Notes: generated from the letters alone by a model not told the origin. Positions 25,619-35,757 are shown, counted from the first letter of the stretch. The stretch: DNA of 64,000 nt from Streptomyces sp. NBC_00273 (GCF_036178145.1 NZ_CP108067.1:5022001-5086000); one strand, 5' to 3'. Made by a program: numbers and translations.

Positions 25619-25646
25619 GTTTTTGCTTGGATTTCCTAGTAAAAAC
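25619..25646. promoter_or_regulatory. AT-rich interrupted palindrome
   Basis: The arms GTTTTT-CT-GG and CC-AG-AAAAAC pair at 10 of 12 positions around an ATTT centre. It is the most AT-rich spot of the region and sits in the middle of the divergent gap. An operator for a dimeric regulator such as an Lrp/AsnC protein or a response regulator is plausible. Confidence 0.4.
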
Positions 25647-25702
25647 GTAGCAACGGGAACAACCACTGGTCACAGCCTTGCAGGGGCCGGGAACAACGGC
25701 AC

Positions 25703-25717
25703 GTTATCCCGGGTAAC
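25703..25717. promoter_or_regulatory. Near-palindrome GTTATCCCGGGTAAC before the response regulator
   Basis: The 15-mer is palindromic apart from one pair and ends 20 bases before the GTG at 25737. GTTACCC occurs again at 25575. It could be an autoregulatory site. Confidence 0.35.
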
Positions 25718-25736
25718 TCCGACAGGGAAGGGGTGA

Positions 25737-26417
25737 GTGTGTGAAACTGACTTCGTGCGCGAAGACGGAAAAATCAAGGTATTCCTCCTGGACGACCACG
25801 AAGTGGTGCGTCGGGGCGTCCACGAGCTCTTGTCGGTCGAAGAGGACATCGAGATCGTCGGCGAGGCCGGCACCGCCACCGACGCACTGGTCCGCATCCC
25901 CGCCACCCGTCCCGACGTGGCCGTCCTCGACGTCCGGCTCCCCGACGGCAGCGGCGTGGAGGTCTGCCGCGAGGTGCGCTCGCAGGACGAGGACGTCAAA
26001 TGCCTGATGCTGACCTCCTTCGCCGACGACGAGGCACTGTTCGACGCGATCATGGCCGGCGCCTCCGGTTACGTGCTCAAGGCGATCCGCGGCAATGAGC
26101 TGCTGAGCGCCGTACGCGACGTCGCCGCCGGCAGGTCGCTGCTGGACCCGGTCGCCACCGCCCGCGTGCTGGAGCGGCTGCGCGACGGCGGCAGGAACGG
26201 CCGGGGCGACGACCGCCTCGCCCACCTCACCGAGCAGGAGCGGAAGATCCTCGACCTGATCGGCGAGGGCCTGACCAACCGCGTCATCGGCGAGCGGCTG
26301 CACCTGGCCGAGAAGACCATCAAGAACTACGTCTCCAGCCTGCTCTCCAAGCTGGGCATGGAGCGCCGCTCCCAGGCCGCGGCCTACGTGGCCCGCCTGC
26401 AGGCCGAACGGCGCTGA
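25737..26417 (+). CDS. Orphan NarL/LuxR-type response regulator
   Basis: The protein has 226 residues. GTG 25737 has AGGGA about 8-10 bases upstream; GTG 25755 is the alternative. The receiver domain is residues ~10-125 (VFLLDDHEVVRRGVHEL, phospho-acceptor Asp in VAVLDVRLPDGSG, Lys in YVLKAI). The C-terminal LuxR helix-turn-helix is LTEQERKILDLIGEGLTNRVIGERLHLAEKTIKNYVSSLLSKL. It resembles DevR/DosR. No histidine kinase is adjacent, so its partner is elsewhere. Confidence 0.92.
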   Translation: MCETDFVREDGKIKVFLLDDHEVVRRGVHELLSVEEDIEIVGEAGTATDALVRIPATRPDVAVLDVRLPDGSGVEVCREVRSQDEDVKCLMLTSFADDEALFDAIMAGASGYVLKAIRGNELLSAVRDVAAGRSLLDPVATARVLERLRDGGRNGRGDDRLAHLTEQERKILDLIGEGLTNRVIGERLHLAEKTIKNYVSSLLSKLGMERRSQAAAYVARLQAERR

Positions 26418-26544
26418 CCCCGCCGCACGCGCCGCGGCGGTCCGGGTTCCACGGGGCCCGGCGTTCCATTCGGGACCAACGTCCCCGGTCCTGGGGGCGG
26501 GCTGCTCTTCCCCGGCGGGGTGTCGGTGACCGAGAGTGGACGGC

Positions 26545-26961
26545 ATGTCCCCCGAGGAACTCCACGCCGTCGAACTGCTGCGCCGGGTGCCGTACGGCCG
26601 CGTGGCCACCAGCATGCGCGCGCTGCCCTTCCTCGCGCTCGCCCGGCACATCGTGGTGGACGGCGGGGTGCTCTTGAGAATGCATTCCGGTTTCGGCTAC
26701 CACCAGGCCTGCAACGGCAGTGTGGTGGCCTACGGGGCCGACAATTCCAATTCGCCGGACGCCGAGCTCTGGTCGGTCCAGTTCACCGGAACGGCGCAGG
26801 TCGTCGAGCCCACCAACGCCGAGCTGGAGCTCTTTGGTCCGGTTCCGCATTTCATCGACGGCCAGGTCTTCGACCCCGTCTACATGCGGATCGAACCCCA
26901 GTTCGTCACCGTGCACTCGCTCGCCCGGATTCCGGACCGGCAGTACCAACACGCACTCTGA
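26545..26961 (+). CDS. Pyridoxamine 5'-phosphate oxidase family protein
   Basis: The protein has 138 residues from ATG 26545; a GTG at 26536 is possible. The split-barrel flavin-binding pattern is visible: ELLRRVPYGRVATSMRALPFLALARHIVVDGGVLLRMHS and VQFTGTAQVVEPTNAELE. Relatives bind FMN, F420 or haem. It sits beside the DevR-like response regulator on the same strand. A flavin/haem redox role is inference. Confidence 0.8.
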   Translation: MSPEELHAVELLRRVPYGRVATSMRALPFLALARHIVVDGGVLLRMHSGFGYHQACNGSVVAYGADNSNSPDAELWSVQFTGTAQVVEPTNAELELFGPVPHFIDGQVFDPVYMRIEPQFVTVHSLARIPDRQYQHAL

Positions 26962-27031
26962 CCCGCGCTCACGCGGATACGGGAACGGGCCCGGCGGAAT
27001 TGATTCCGTCGGGCCCGTCCGTGCGTCCGTC

Positions 27032-28657
27032 TCACTCCTCCGAGTTGGTACCGCCGCCGCCACCACCGGCGCCGCCACCAGGGCCGCCGGCACCGCCAGT
27101 CGTCTCCGTGGGCTTCGTCGACGGCTTCGTCGACGGCGTCGTCGGCGGGGCCGTCGGGGACTTCGTCACCGCCGAGCTGCTCGGCGAGGCCGTACCCGTC
27201 GGCGTGTGCGTCGCGGTGGCCGTCGGCGTCGGGCTGAAGCTCTGCGTCCGGCCGCGGGTGGGCGGCGGCGAATTGTCGGTGGTGGCCGGAGGGTTGTCCT
27301 GGGTCTGCGGCGGCTGGGTGAGGCTCGGGGAGGCGGACTTGCTCGGCTCGCCGCTCGGGGTGCTCTGGGTGGTCTCGGGCTTCTTGTTGTCGACCTTGCC
27401 CATGCTGTTGACGGCGTAGGCCACGCCGCCCATGACCGCGACGACCGCGAGGACCGCGAACAGCCACACCTTCCAGCGGCCGCCGCCACTGCGGTCGTCG
27501 TAGCCGTCATAGCCGTCGTACCCGCCGTTGCCGGCCTGGCCGTGACCGCCGGGGAAGGCCGAACCGTCGTCCGGGTTCAGCGACGGCACCATCGGCGCCT
27601 GGAACTGCGAGGTCGAGGCGTGCGCCCCGTACTGCTGCCCGCCGGTCCCGCTCACCGGCATCGCCGTGGTGGGCGCGGCACCGCCCCGCCCGTGCGGCAG
27701 GGACATGGTGACCGGGCCGGTGCCCCAGGTGCCGGTGTTCGGCCCCTGGTCGTGCAGCATCTGGAGCGCGTACTGGACCAGCCCGCGCATCTCCTCGGCG
27801 CTCTGGAACCGGTCGTCCGGATCCTTGGCGAGGGAACGCATGACCAGGCCGTCGAGCTCCTGCGGGAGGTGACGCCCCTCCGGCAGCTGGGAGGGCGGCA
27901 CCGGCGCGTCCTGGACGTGCTGGTAGACCACCGACAGCGGGGTCTCGCCGGTGAACGGGGGACGCAGCGCGAGCAGTTCGTAGAGCAGGCAGCCGGTCGC
28001 GTACAGGTCGGAGCGGTGGTCGACGGCCTTGCCGAGGGCCTGCTCGGGCGACAGGTACTGCGGGGTGCCCATGACCATGCCGGTCTGGGTCATCGTCGAC
28101 TGGGCGCCGTGCAGGGCGCGGGCGATGCCGAAGTCCATCACCTTGACCGCGCCGGTCTCGGTGATGATGACGTTCGCGGGCTTGATGTCGCGGTGCACGA
28201 TGCCGTGCTGGTGCGAGTAGGCGAGGGCTTCGAGCACGCCCGAGGTGATGATGAGCGCCTGCTCGGGTCCCGGGGCCTCCGCGCTGAGCAGGAGGTCACG
28301 GATGGTGCGGCCCTCGACGAGCTCCATGACGATGTACGGGACGGTGTTCGGGCCGACCCGGTCCTCGCCCGAGTCGTACACGGCGACGACGGCGTGGTGG
28401 TTGAGTCCGGCGACGGACTGCGCCTCGCGCGTGAAGCGGGCCTTGGACACCGGGTCCTCGGCGAGGTCCGCGCGCAGCAGCTTCACGGCGACGGTGCGGC
28501 CCAGTCGGACGTCCTCGGCCGCGAACACCTCGGCCATGCCGCCGCGCCCCAGCCGGTGCGTCATCCGGTAACGGCCGTCTCCCACCAGGCCGCCGGCGCC
28601 CCATTGCTCAGGACCATCGGTCATCCCGGCGCCGTTTCCATCGGGTTCGGGTGCCAT
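27032..28657 (-). CDS. Membrane Ser/Thr protein kinase without PASTA domains
   Basis: The protein has 541 residues. A Hanks-type kinase domain covers ~30-290: glycine loop LGRGGMAEV, Lys in VAVKLL, catalytic HRDIKPAN, DFGIARA and GTPQYLSPEQ. A Gly/Tyr/Asp-rich juxtamembrane linker follows, then a membrane helix (VWLFAVLAVVAVMGGVAYAV). The outer tail is Ser/Thr/Pro-rich and ends in a Gly run; no PASTA domain is seen. It is divergent from the PASTA-type kinase. Confidence 0.93.
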   Translation of the reverse strand: MAPEPDGNGAGMTDGPEQWGAGGLVGDGRYRMTHRLGRGGMAEVFAAEDVRLGRTVAVKLLRADLAEDPVSKARFTREAQSVAGLNHHAVVAVYDSGEDRVGPNTVPYIVMELVEGRTIRDLLLSAEAPGPEQALIITSGVLEALAYSHQHGIVHRDIKPANVIITETGAVKVMDFGIARALHGAQSTMTQTGMVMGTPQYLSPEQALGKAVDHRSDLYATGCLLYELLALRPPFTGETPLSVVYQHVQDAPVPPSQLPEGRHLPQELDGLVMRSLAKDPDDRFQSAEEMRGLVQYALQMLHDQGPNTGTWGTGPVTMSLPHGRGGAAPTTAMPVSGTGGQQYGAHASTSQFQAPMVPSLNPDDGSAFPGGHGQAGNGGYDGYDGYDDRSGGGRWKVWLFAVLAVVAVMGGVAYAVNSMGKVDNKKPETTQSTPSGEPSKSASPSLTQPPQTQDNPPATTDNSPPPTRGRTQSFSPTPTATATHTPTGTASPSSSAVTKSPTAPPTTPSTKPSTKPTETTGGAGGPGGGAGGGGGGTNSEE

Positions 28658-28799
28658 CAGTCCTCGCCGTCGTATCTCTCGGTCGCCGCTCAGCGGTCGT
28701 CCTCTTCGTCGGTGCTCCGGTGAACGCTACAGCCTCGGAACCGGTCACCGTTCGGACAAGGCCGCCTGTGCCCGTGTGGTCACGGAACGGGTACCTGGC

Positions 28800-28827
28800 T
28801 TGACGTGTGCTTGCCCTCGGGCAGACT
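28800..28827 (+). promoter_or_regulatory. Possible promoter of the PASTA kinase
   Basis: TTGACG (28800-28805) and CAGACT (28822-28827) are separated by 16 bases and lie about 60 bases upstream of the start codon, in the 229-bp divergent gap between the two kinases. The -10 match is weak. Confidence 0.3.
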
Positions 28828-28886
28828 GGGCGCCATGTGCGCCCGGCCAGCGGCGTGGGAAGACATCCCGAGGGGGAGCAACAGTC

Positions 28887-30539
28887 ATGAGCCAGGACGG
28901 CACTCAGGGCCAGTACGCGGGCGGCTCTTTGGCCGGTGGCCGTTACCAGCTAAGGGACTTGCTGGGTGCGGGCGGCATGGCGTCCGTGTACCTGGCGTAC
29001 GACTCGGCCCTCGACCGGCAGGTCGCCATCAAGACGCTGCACAGCGACCTCGGCCGCGAGCAGTCCTTCCGCGAACGATTCCGCCGCGAGGCCCAGGCTG
29101 TAGCGAAACTGTCGCACACGAACATCGTCTCGGTGTTCGACACCGGCGAAGGCGAAGTGACGTTCGGCGGCGCCGCCGCGGGCGACGGCGCGGTGATGCC
29201 GTACATCGTCATGGAGTACGTGGAGGGCCAGCCGCTGGGCTCGGTGCTGGAGGAGGACATCCGCCGGCACGGAGCCATGCCGGCGGACAAGGCGCTGAAG
29301 GTGACGGCCGACGTGCTGGCCGCCCTGGAGACCAGCCACGAGATGGGGCTCGTCCACCGCGACATCAAGCCCGGCAACGTCATGGTGAACAAGCGCGGCG
29401 TGGTCAAGGTGATGGACTTCGGCATCGCCCGCGCCATGCAGTCGGGGGTCACCTCGATGACGCAGACCGGCATGGTCGTCGGCACCCCCCAGTACCTCTC
29501 GCCCGAACAGGCGCTGGGGCGCGGGGTCGACGCCCGTTCCGACCTCTACTCGGTCGGCATCATGCTGTTCCAGCTGCTGACCGGGCGGATCCCGTTCGAC
29601 GCGGACTCGCCGCTGGCCATCGCCTACGCCCACGTGCAGGAGGAGCCGGTCGCCCCGTCCTCCATCAACCGGTCGCTGACCCCGGCGATGGACGCGCTGG
29701 TGGCACGGGCCCTGAAGAAGAACCCGAACGAGCGTTTCCCCACGGCCGCGGCCATGGGGGACGAGGTCGCGCGGGTGCTGGGCTCGGGGCAGACCGGGGC
29801 GCCGGTCATCGTCCAGGGCCACGGGCCCCTGAGCAGCGGCGCGGGCGTGGCCTCGGCCGTGTTCCCGCCGGTGGAGTCCGGGTACCAGGCGCCCCCGCAG
29901 TCGGTGCAGCAGCCGTACCAGGCGCCGCAGACCCCGCCGCCGGCCCCGTACGCACCGACGCCGGCCCCCCAGCACGCGCAGGGCGGCTACGCCTACCCGC
30001 ACACGCCCCCGCCGCAGCAGCAGTACGCGCCGCAGACCCCGCCGCCGTACACGATCTCCCCGACGAGCACGCAGTCCGCGGCGTCCGGTGACGGCAAGCG
30101 GAACAGGCCGGTGGTCATCGGCGCGATCGCGGTGACCCTGCTGGCCGTCGGCGGGCTGATCGCGGCGATCTCGATGAACGGGGACGACAAGGACAAGGGC
30201 GGCACCACGGCGGACCCGGGGAGCTCCGCGTCGGCCTCCGCGAAGGCCGGGTACAAGGGGCCCGACCTGACGCGCACGATCGACCCGAAGAAGTGCTCGG
30301 AGCCGGTGAAGCACTACAGCGAGGCCGGCAAGTACTCGGCGCCGGACCTCAAGTACAAGAACCTGCTCTCCGTGAAGGAGTGCATCCAGGCCTCGCGCGG
30401 CAAGTACAAGATCGTGGAGAAGGACGAGGCCGTGTACGGCAAGGACACGGTGCTGTTCCAGTCCCCGGCCGCCGGCGAGAAGATCGACAAGGAAGGCACG
30501 GAGTACACGCTGACCGTGTCGACCGGAAACCCCGAATAG
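28887..30539 (+). CDS. Membrane Ser/Thr protein kinase with C-terminal PASTA-like domain
   Basis: The protein has 550 residues from ATG 28887 behind AGGGGGAG. The kinase domain covers ~20-285: LLGAGGMASV, Lys49 in VAIKTL, HRDIKPGN, DFGIARA and GTPQYLSPEQ. A Pro/Gln-rich linker follows, then a membrane helix (~VVIGAIAVTLLAVGGLIAAI) and a single PASTA-like module at the end (KNLLSVKECIQASRGKYKIV...VLFQSPAAGEKIDKEGTEYTLTVS). PASTA modules usually sense muropeptides. Two terminators follow. Confidence 0.93.
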   Translation: MSQDGTQGQYAGGSLAGGRYQLRDLLGAGGMASVYLAYDSALDRQVAIKTLHSDLGREQSFRERFRREAQAVAKLSHTNIVSVFDTGEGEVTFGGAAAGDGAVMPYIVMEYVEGQPLGSVLEEDIRRHGAMPADKALKVTADVLAALETSHEMGLVHRDIKPGNVMVNKRGVVKVMDFGIARAMQSGVTSMTQTGMVVGTPQYLSPEQALGRGVDARSDLYSVGIMLFQLLTGRIPFDADSPLAIAYAHVQEEPVAPSSINRSLTPAMDALVARALKKNPNERFPTAAAMGDEVARVLGSGQTGAPVIVQGHGPLSSGAGVASAVFPPVESGYQAPPQSVQQPYQAPQTPPPAPYAPTPAPQHAQGGYAYPHTPPPQQQYAPQTPPPYTISPTSTQSAASGDGKRNRPVVIGAIAVTLLAVGGLIAAISMNGDDKDKGGTTADPGSSASASAKAGYKGPDLTRTIDPKKCSEPVKHYSEAGKYSAPDLKYKNLLSVKECIQASRGKYKIVEKDEAVYGKDTVLFQSPAAGEKIDKEGTEYTLTVSTGNPE

Positions 30540-30545
30540 CGCGGC

Positions 30546-30569
30546 GGGCGCCGCCACACGGCGGCGCCC
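30546..30569 (+). terminator. Terminator 1 of the PASTA kinase
   Basis: GGGCGCCGCC and GGCGGCGCCC form a perfect 10-bp stem with an ACAC loop, starting 7 bases after the stop. Confidence 0.75.
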
Positions 30570-30600
30570 GGCGGCGCGGTGCGCAGCGCAGACCGACACA

Positions 30601-30641
30601 CCGGCATCCCGGGCACCCCGATGGGGCGTCCGGGATGCCGG
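30601..30641 (+). terminator. Terminator 2, long hairpin
   Basis: CCGGCATCCCGG and CCGGGATGCCGG form a 12-bp perfect outer stem. The inner bases continue pairing through CCCC/GGGG around a GAT loop, giving a 41-base hairpin followed by CTTTG. It is the second terminator in a row. Confidence 0.75.
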
Positions 30642-30722
30642 CTTTGCCCCACTATGTAAATCTGGGCGCATATCTCTGACGCGCAGCGAGCAGCTCGTGG
30701 CTCGGGACGGGAGGGGCTCCCC

Positions 30723-31262
30723 GTGATCCAAGGCTTCGGCCCGCCGCACTGGCTGGCCTGCGCAGCCCTCGCCGCCGCCGCCCTCGCGCCCACCGCTTCC
30801 GCGTACGCCGGCCCCTTCCTCGGCCCGGCCCGACAGGTCAACGCACCCGCCGCACCCGCCTCGCCCGACGACCCCTACGAGGAACTGGCCGGCAGCGTCG
30901 CCGGGGTCGGGCGCGAGCGCCCCGGGCGGCCGGTCGGCGAGCCTGCCAACCCGGAGCTGACGGTGGCCTCCCGGCCGCTGCTGCCGGTGCGCCCCCCACG
31001 CACCGAGCACACCGAGCACACCCGACCCGCCCGGCCCACTCAGCCCACCCGGCCGTCACCACCATCGCCACCACTGTCACCACCGCCGACCGCCGCCGTC
31101 GCCGCCCCGAGCCCGCCGCCGTCGGTGGTCACCGCCCTCGGCAACGCGCCCAACGACCGGGCTGCCGACCTGGCCGCGCACATACTGCCGCTCGGCACCG
31201 GATTCGCCCTGATGGGCCTCGGTCTCGGCTATCTCGGGATGCGTCTGCGCCGGGGGATCTGA
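30723..31262 (+). CDS. Hypothetical exported, membrane-anchored Pro-rich protein
   Basis: The protein has 179 residues and starts at GTG 30723 behind GGGAGGGG. The N-terminus has a hydrophobic signal (WLACAALAAAALAPTASAYA, probable cleavage after AYA). The middle is Pro/Thr-rich, with repeats such as RPTQPTRPSPPSPP. The C-terminus is one hydrophobic helix followed by RRG (LPLGTGFALMGLGLGYLGMRLRRG), like a sortase-type anchor but without a clean LPxTG. No function is known. Confidence 0.65.
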   Translation: MIQGFGPPHWLACAALAAAALAPTASAYAGPFLGPARQVNAPAAPASPDDPYEELAGSVAGVGRERPGRPVGEPANPELTVASRPLLPVRPPRTEHTEHTRPARPTQPTRPSPPSPPLSPPPTAAVAAPSPPPSVVTALGNAPNDRAADLAAHILPLGTGFALMGLGLGYLGMRLRRGI

Positions 31263-31321
31263 GCGGCCCGAACCTCCCCCTCCGGACGGGCGTCCCCCGC
31301 GCGGCGTACGCCTCAGGACGG

Positions 31322-31361
31322 TTGCCGGGAGTGAACATACTCGGTATACATACCGAGTATG
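31322..31361 (+). promoter_or_regulatory. PadR promoter with perfect operator palindrome; predicted leaderless transcript
   Basis: TTGCCG (31322-31327), a 17-base spacer and TATACA (31345-31350) form a good promoter. A perfect 12-bp inverted repeat (arms CATACTCGGTAT and ATACCGAGTATG, spacer AC, 31336-31361) covers the -10 region. Its last three bases are the ATG start codon of padR. The predicted transcription start falls at or within two bases of the ATG. Confidence 0.75.
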
Positions 31362-32012
31362 TCGATCCGTCACGGGCTACTCGCCCTGCTGGAACGGGGT
31401 CCTCGGTACGGCTCCCAGCTGCGCACCGAGTTCGAATCCCGCACCGGCTCCACCTGGCCGCTCAACGTCGGGCAGGTGTACACGACCCTCGCCCGTCTCG
31501 AACGGGACGGCCTCGTCGCCCCCGACGGCGAGGACGCCGCCGGCCACACCCTCTACGCCATCACCGACGCCGGGCGCACCGAGCTGCTCCAGTGGTACGG
31601 GCGCCCCGTCGACCGGGCCAACCCGCCCCGCGACGAGCTGTCCATCAAGCTCGCCATGGCCGTCGGCGCCCCCGGCGTGGACATCCGCGCCGTCATCCAG
31701 TCCCAACGGCACGCCACGATCAAGGCGATGCAGGACTACACCCGGCTCAAGGCCACGGCGCTCGCCGCGGTCGAGAGCGGCCGGTCCCGCGAACGCGACG
31801 ACGTGGCCTGGCTGCTCGTCCTGGAGCAATTGATCTTCCAGACCGAGGCCGAGGCCCGCTGGCTCGACCACTGCGAAGCCCGGCTCGTCCGGCTCTCCCT
31901 GCCGGCCGACCGGAGAGCCGCGGAACCCGAACCGCCCCAGGCCGCCCCAGCCGAGACCCCGGCCCCGACCACCACCACCCCGCCCCGTACCGCTCGTACG
32001 CGCCGTGGCTGA
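31359..32012 (+). CDS. PadR family transcriptional regulator
   Basis: The protein has 217 residues. The winged helix (MSIRHGLLALLERGPRYGSQLRTEFESRTGSTWPLNVGQVYTTLARLERDGLV) is followed by a C-terminal dimerisation domain and a Pro/Thr-rich tail. There is no ribosome-binding site, as the ATG is the end of an operator palindrome. The gene leads an operon with an ABC ATPase (25-base gap) and a large permease, so it probably represses that exporter and itself. Confidence 0.93.
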   Translation: MSIRHGLLALLERGPRYGSQLRTEFESRTGSTWPLNVGQVYTTLARLERDGLVAPDGEDAAGHTLYAITDAGRTELLQWYGRPVDRANPPRDELSIKLAMAVGAPGVDIRAVIQSQRHATIKAMQDYTRLKATALAAVESGRSRERDDVAWLLVLEQLIFQTEAEARWLDHCEARLVRLSLPADRRAAEPEPPQAAPAETPAPTTTTPPRTARTRRG

Positions 32013-32037
32013 ACCACCGTTCCAGGGGGGACACTCC

Positions 32038-32792
<755 letters not shown>

Positions 32793-32796
<4 letters not shown>

Positions 32797-35654
32797 CCAC
32801 TCCGCTCCAAGGCTGGTACCACTCCTGGGTCGCGGCCCTGCGCATAGCCCGCCGCGACGCCTGGCGCGCCAAGGGCCGCAGCTCCCTCGTCCTCGCGATG
32901 CTCGCCCTGCCGATCGTCGGGGTGAGCGCCGCCGACCTCACGCTGCGCAGCGCCGAACTCTCCCCCGAGCAGAGCCTCACCCGGATGATCGGCGCCGCCG
33001 ACGCCCGGGTGAGCCACTCGTACCTGTCCGGGCCCGTCTACCAGAACCCCGACGGCACGAGATCCTCGCCCGTCGGCGGCTACAAGGACTACGACCCCTC
33101 GAAGTCCTCGCGGGAGAAGCCGGAACCGGTGGAGTCCCTGCTCCCGCCCGGGACCCAGGTCCTCAAGGACAGCAGCGGCTACACCAAGGTCCGCACCACG
33201 CACGGGCTGCTCGACACCCAGCTGCGCGAACTCGACACGCACAGCCCCCTGGTGAAGGGCATGATCACGCTCAATCGCGGCCGGCTGCCCGAGGCCCCGG
33301 GCGAGGTCATCGCCACCCAGGCCTTCCTGAAGGACTCCGGCTACTCCGTCGGTTCCTCGGTCACCCCGCGCGGCGCCACCTCCCCGTACAAGGTCGTCGG
33401 CGCCTACGAGCTGCCGGACGAACTCTCACGCCCCGAGATCATCGCCCCGCCCGGGACGTTGATCGACCCGCTGAACAAGGCGCTGGTGGCGTCCGGCGGG
33501 CGCACGGTGAACGCCGACGACAAGTACCTGGTCAAGGTCAGCGGCGCGGGCGTCACCTGGGACGCGGTCAAGGCGGCCAACACCAAGGGCCTGGTCGTCG
33601 TCTCCCGCGCCGTCGTCCTCGACCCGCCCGCCGACTCCGAGGTCCCGCTCTACCAGGACGAGCCGAGTTCGAAGTCCGAGCGGGACGGCAACAAGACCGT
33701 CCAGACGGCCATCCTGGCCACCGTCGTGGGCCTGGCCATGCTGGAGATCTGCCTGCTCGCCGGACCGGCCTTCGCGGTCGGCGCCCGCCGCTCGCGCCGC
33801 CAGCTGGGCCTGGTCGGCGCCAACGGCGGCGACCGGCGCCACATCCGCTCCATCGTGCTCTCCGGCGGCCTGGTCCTCGGCGCCGTCGCCGCCGTCATCG
33901 GTACCGTCGTCGGCGTCGTGCTCACCGTCGTGCTGCGACCGGTGCTGGAGGAGTCGCTCGGCAACCGCTTCGGCGGCTTCGACTTCCGCCCGCTGGAACT
34001 GGCCGGCATCGCCCTGCTCGCCGTGATCACCGGCCTGCTGGCCGCGATCGTCCCGGCCGTCACCGCCTCCCGGCAGACCGTGCTGGCCTCGCTGACCGGC
34101 CGCCGCGGCATCCGCCGCGCCAATCGGGTGCTGCCCGTCATCGGCCTGATCGCCGTCGGCGCCGGCGCGGCGATCGCCCTCTACGGCACCACCTCGGACC
34201 TGGGCAGCCCCGTCGTCGCGGGCGGCAGCGCCCTCGCCGAACTCGGCATCGTCGCCCTCACCCCGGTCCTGGTCGGCCTGTTCGGCCGGCTCGGGCGGTG
34301 GCTGCCGCTGTCGCCGCGGCTCGCGCTGCGCGACGCCGTCCGCAATCGCGGGCGTACGGCCCCCGCCGTGGCCGCCGTACTGGCCGCCGTCGCCGGAACC
34401 GTCGCCGTGGCGACGTACCAGCACAGCTACGACGTGCAGATGCGCCAGGAGTACCGGGCTGAACTGCCCCACGGAACCGGGCTGCTGGACGCCACCGAGA
34501 ACAGTGCGTACAAGGAGGTGCCCGCCCTGCGCGAGGCCCTTGCCAAGCAACTGCCGCTGGCCCAGCGGGCGGACGTCGACCGGCTGGTCGTCGGCAAACC
34601 GAGCTGTGAATCGTTCTCCTCGGACCCCGGCTGCGGCCGCGCCGAGGTCATCACGCCCAAGGACCAGCGCTGCCCGCTCTACGAGGACGTCAAGGGCAGC
34701 GAGGCCTTCTCCGACGCGCAGCGCAAGGAACTGCGCCAGGACTGGCGCTGCCAGGAACCCCGGCACGGCACGCAGCACCCCGTCGTCGTCGGCGACGAGA
34801 AGGTGCTGGGCGTGCTCGCGGTCACCGACCCGGGCTCCGTGGCCGCGCTCAAGGCCGGCCAGGCCGTCTCCTTCGACAAGCGCCAGGTCAAGGACGGCAA
34901 GCTCACCCTGCGGATCATCACCGAACAGGGCAAGGACGACATCATGCGCGGGCGCTACGACGAGACGCCCGGCGAGGACAAGGTCCTCACCGTCCACCAG
35001 GCACCCGACTCGGTCGAGAGCTGGGGCGTCGATCTGATCCTGCCGCCCGCGGCGGCCAAGGCCGCCGGGCTGGTCACCGCGCCCGTGGGCTCGTACTTCC
35101 GCCTCGACGGGACGGCGTCCAGCGAGCAGCGCCAGCGGATGGACGGGGAGATCGAGCGGATGGGCGTGGAGGTCGCCCTGCGCATCGAGGCGGGCTACGA
35201 GGGCGACAACAGCCTCGTCATGCTGGCCCTCGCCGTCTTCGCGGGACTCGTCACCATCGGCGCGGCCGGCATCGCCACGGGGCTCGCCCAGGCCGACGCC
35301 GAGGCCGACCTGAAGACGCTGGCCGCGGTGGGCGCGGCGCCGCGGGTGCGGCGGACGCTGAGCGGCTTCCAGTGCGGGGTGGTCGCCCTCATGGGCGTCG
35401 TCCTGGGCTCGGCGGCCGGGATCCTGCCCGCCGTCGGCCTGCGCCTGACGGAGCAGCGGGAAGCGGACGCGCTCTACCAGGAGTCGATCGATCGGGGCTA
35501 CTCGGCGATCACGGAAGCGGTGCCGTTCGTGCCGATCTCCGTGCCGTGGGAGACCCTCGGCGGGCTGGTCGTCGTGGTTCCGCTGGGCGCGGCCCTGCTG
35601 GCGGCCCTCGTCACCCGCTCCAGCGGCGCGCTGGCCCGCCGGGCCGCGGGGTAG
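32793..35654 (+). CDS. FtsX-family ABC transporter permease
   Basis: The protein has 953 residues from GTG 32793 (GTGA overlap). It has an N-terminal membrane helix, a large extracytoplasmic region (~40-290), the first FtsX block of membrane helices (~300-540), a second extracytoplasmic region with Cys pairs (~560-780), and a second FtsX block (~790-950). The doubled architecture is typical of large actinobacterial MacB/BceB-like permeases. The cargo is unknown. Confidence 0.93.
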
Positions 35655-35680
35655 CCGCGGCCCGGAACCGGTTCCGGCTG

Positions 35681-35720
35681 GTGCCCCCGTACAGGGTGGA
35701 TCACGACTGTACGGGGGCAC
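35681..35720 (+). terminator. Terminator of the PadR-ABC operon
   Basis: GTGCCCCCGTACAG and CTGTACGGGGGCAC form a perfect 14-bp stem around a 12-base loop that can pair further (GTG/CAC). It lies 26 bases after the permease stop. Confidence 0.8.
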
Positions 35721-35757
35721 ACCGTGTGAGTACGGAGGTGTGCGAGAGAATGACGGC

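Larger units (their letters stand above)
25428..25736. other. Divergent regulatory gap between bkd copy 1 and the response regulator
   Basis: There is no gene in this 309-bp gap. It holds an AT-rich interrupted palindrome (25619-25646), a second palindrome near the response-regulator start (25703-25717) and a related GTTACCC at 25575. The drop in GC around 25600-25660 fits promoters for both directions. Confidence 0.6.

Noticed and set aside
28950..31019. A 689-residue minus-strand frame over the PASTA kinase
   Set aside because: It is antisense to a kinase with all catalytic motifs and has no recognisable domain of its own.
30723..31262. Sortase substrate
   Set aside because: The C-terminal LPLGTG does not fit LPxTG or LAxTG cleanly and no sortase gene is near, so only a membrane anchor is claimed.
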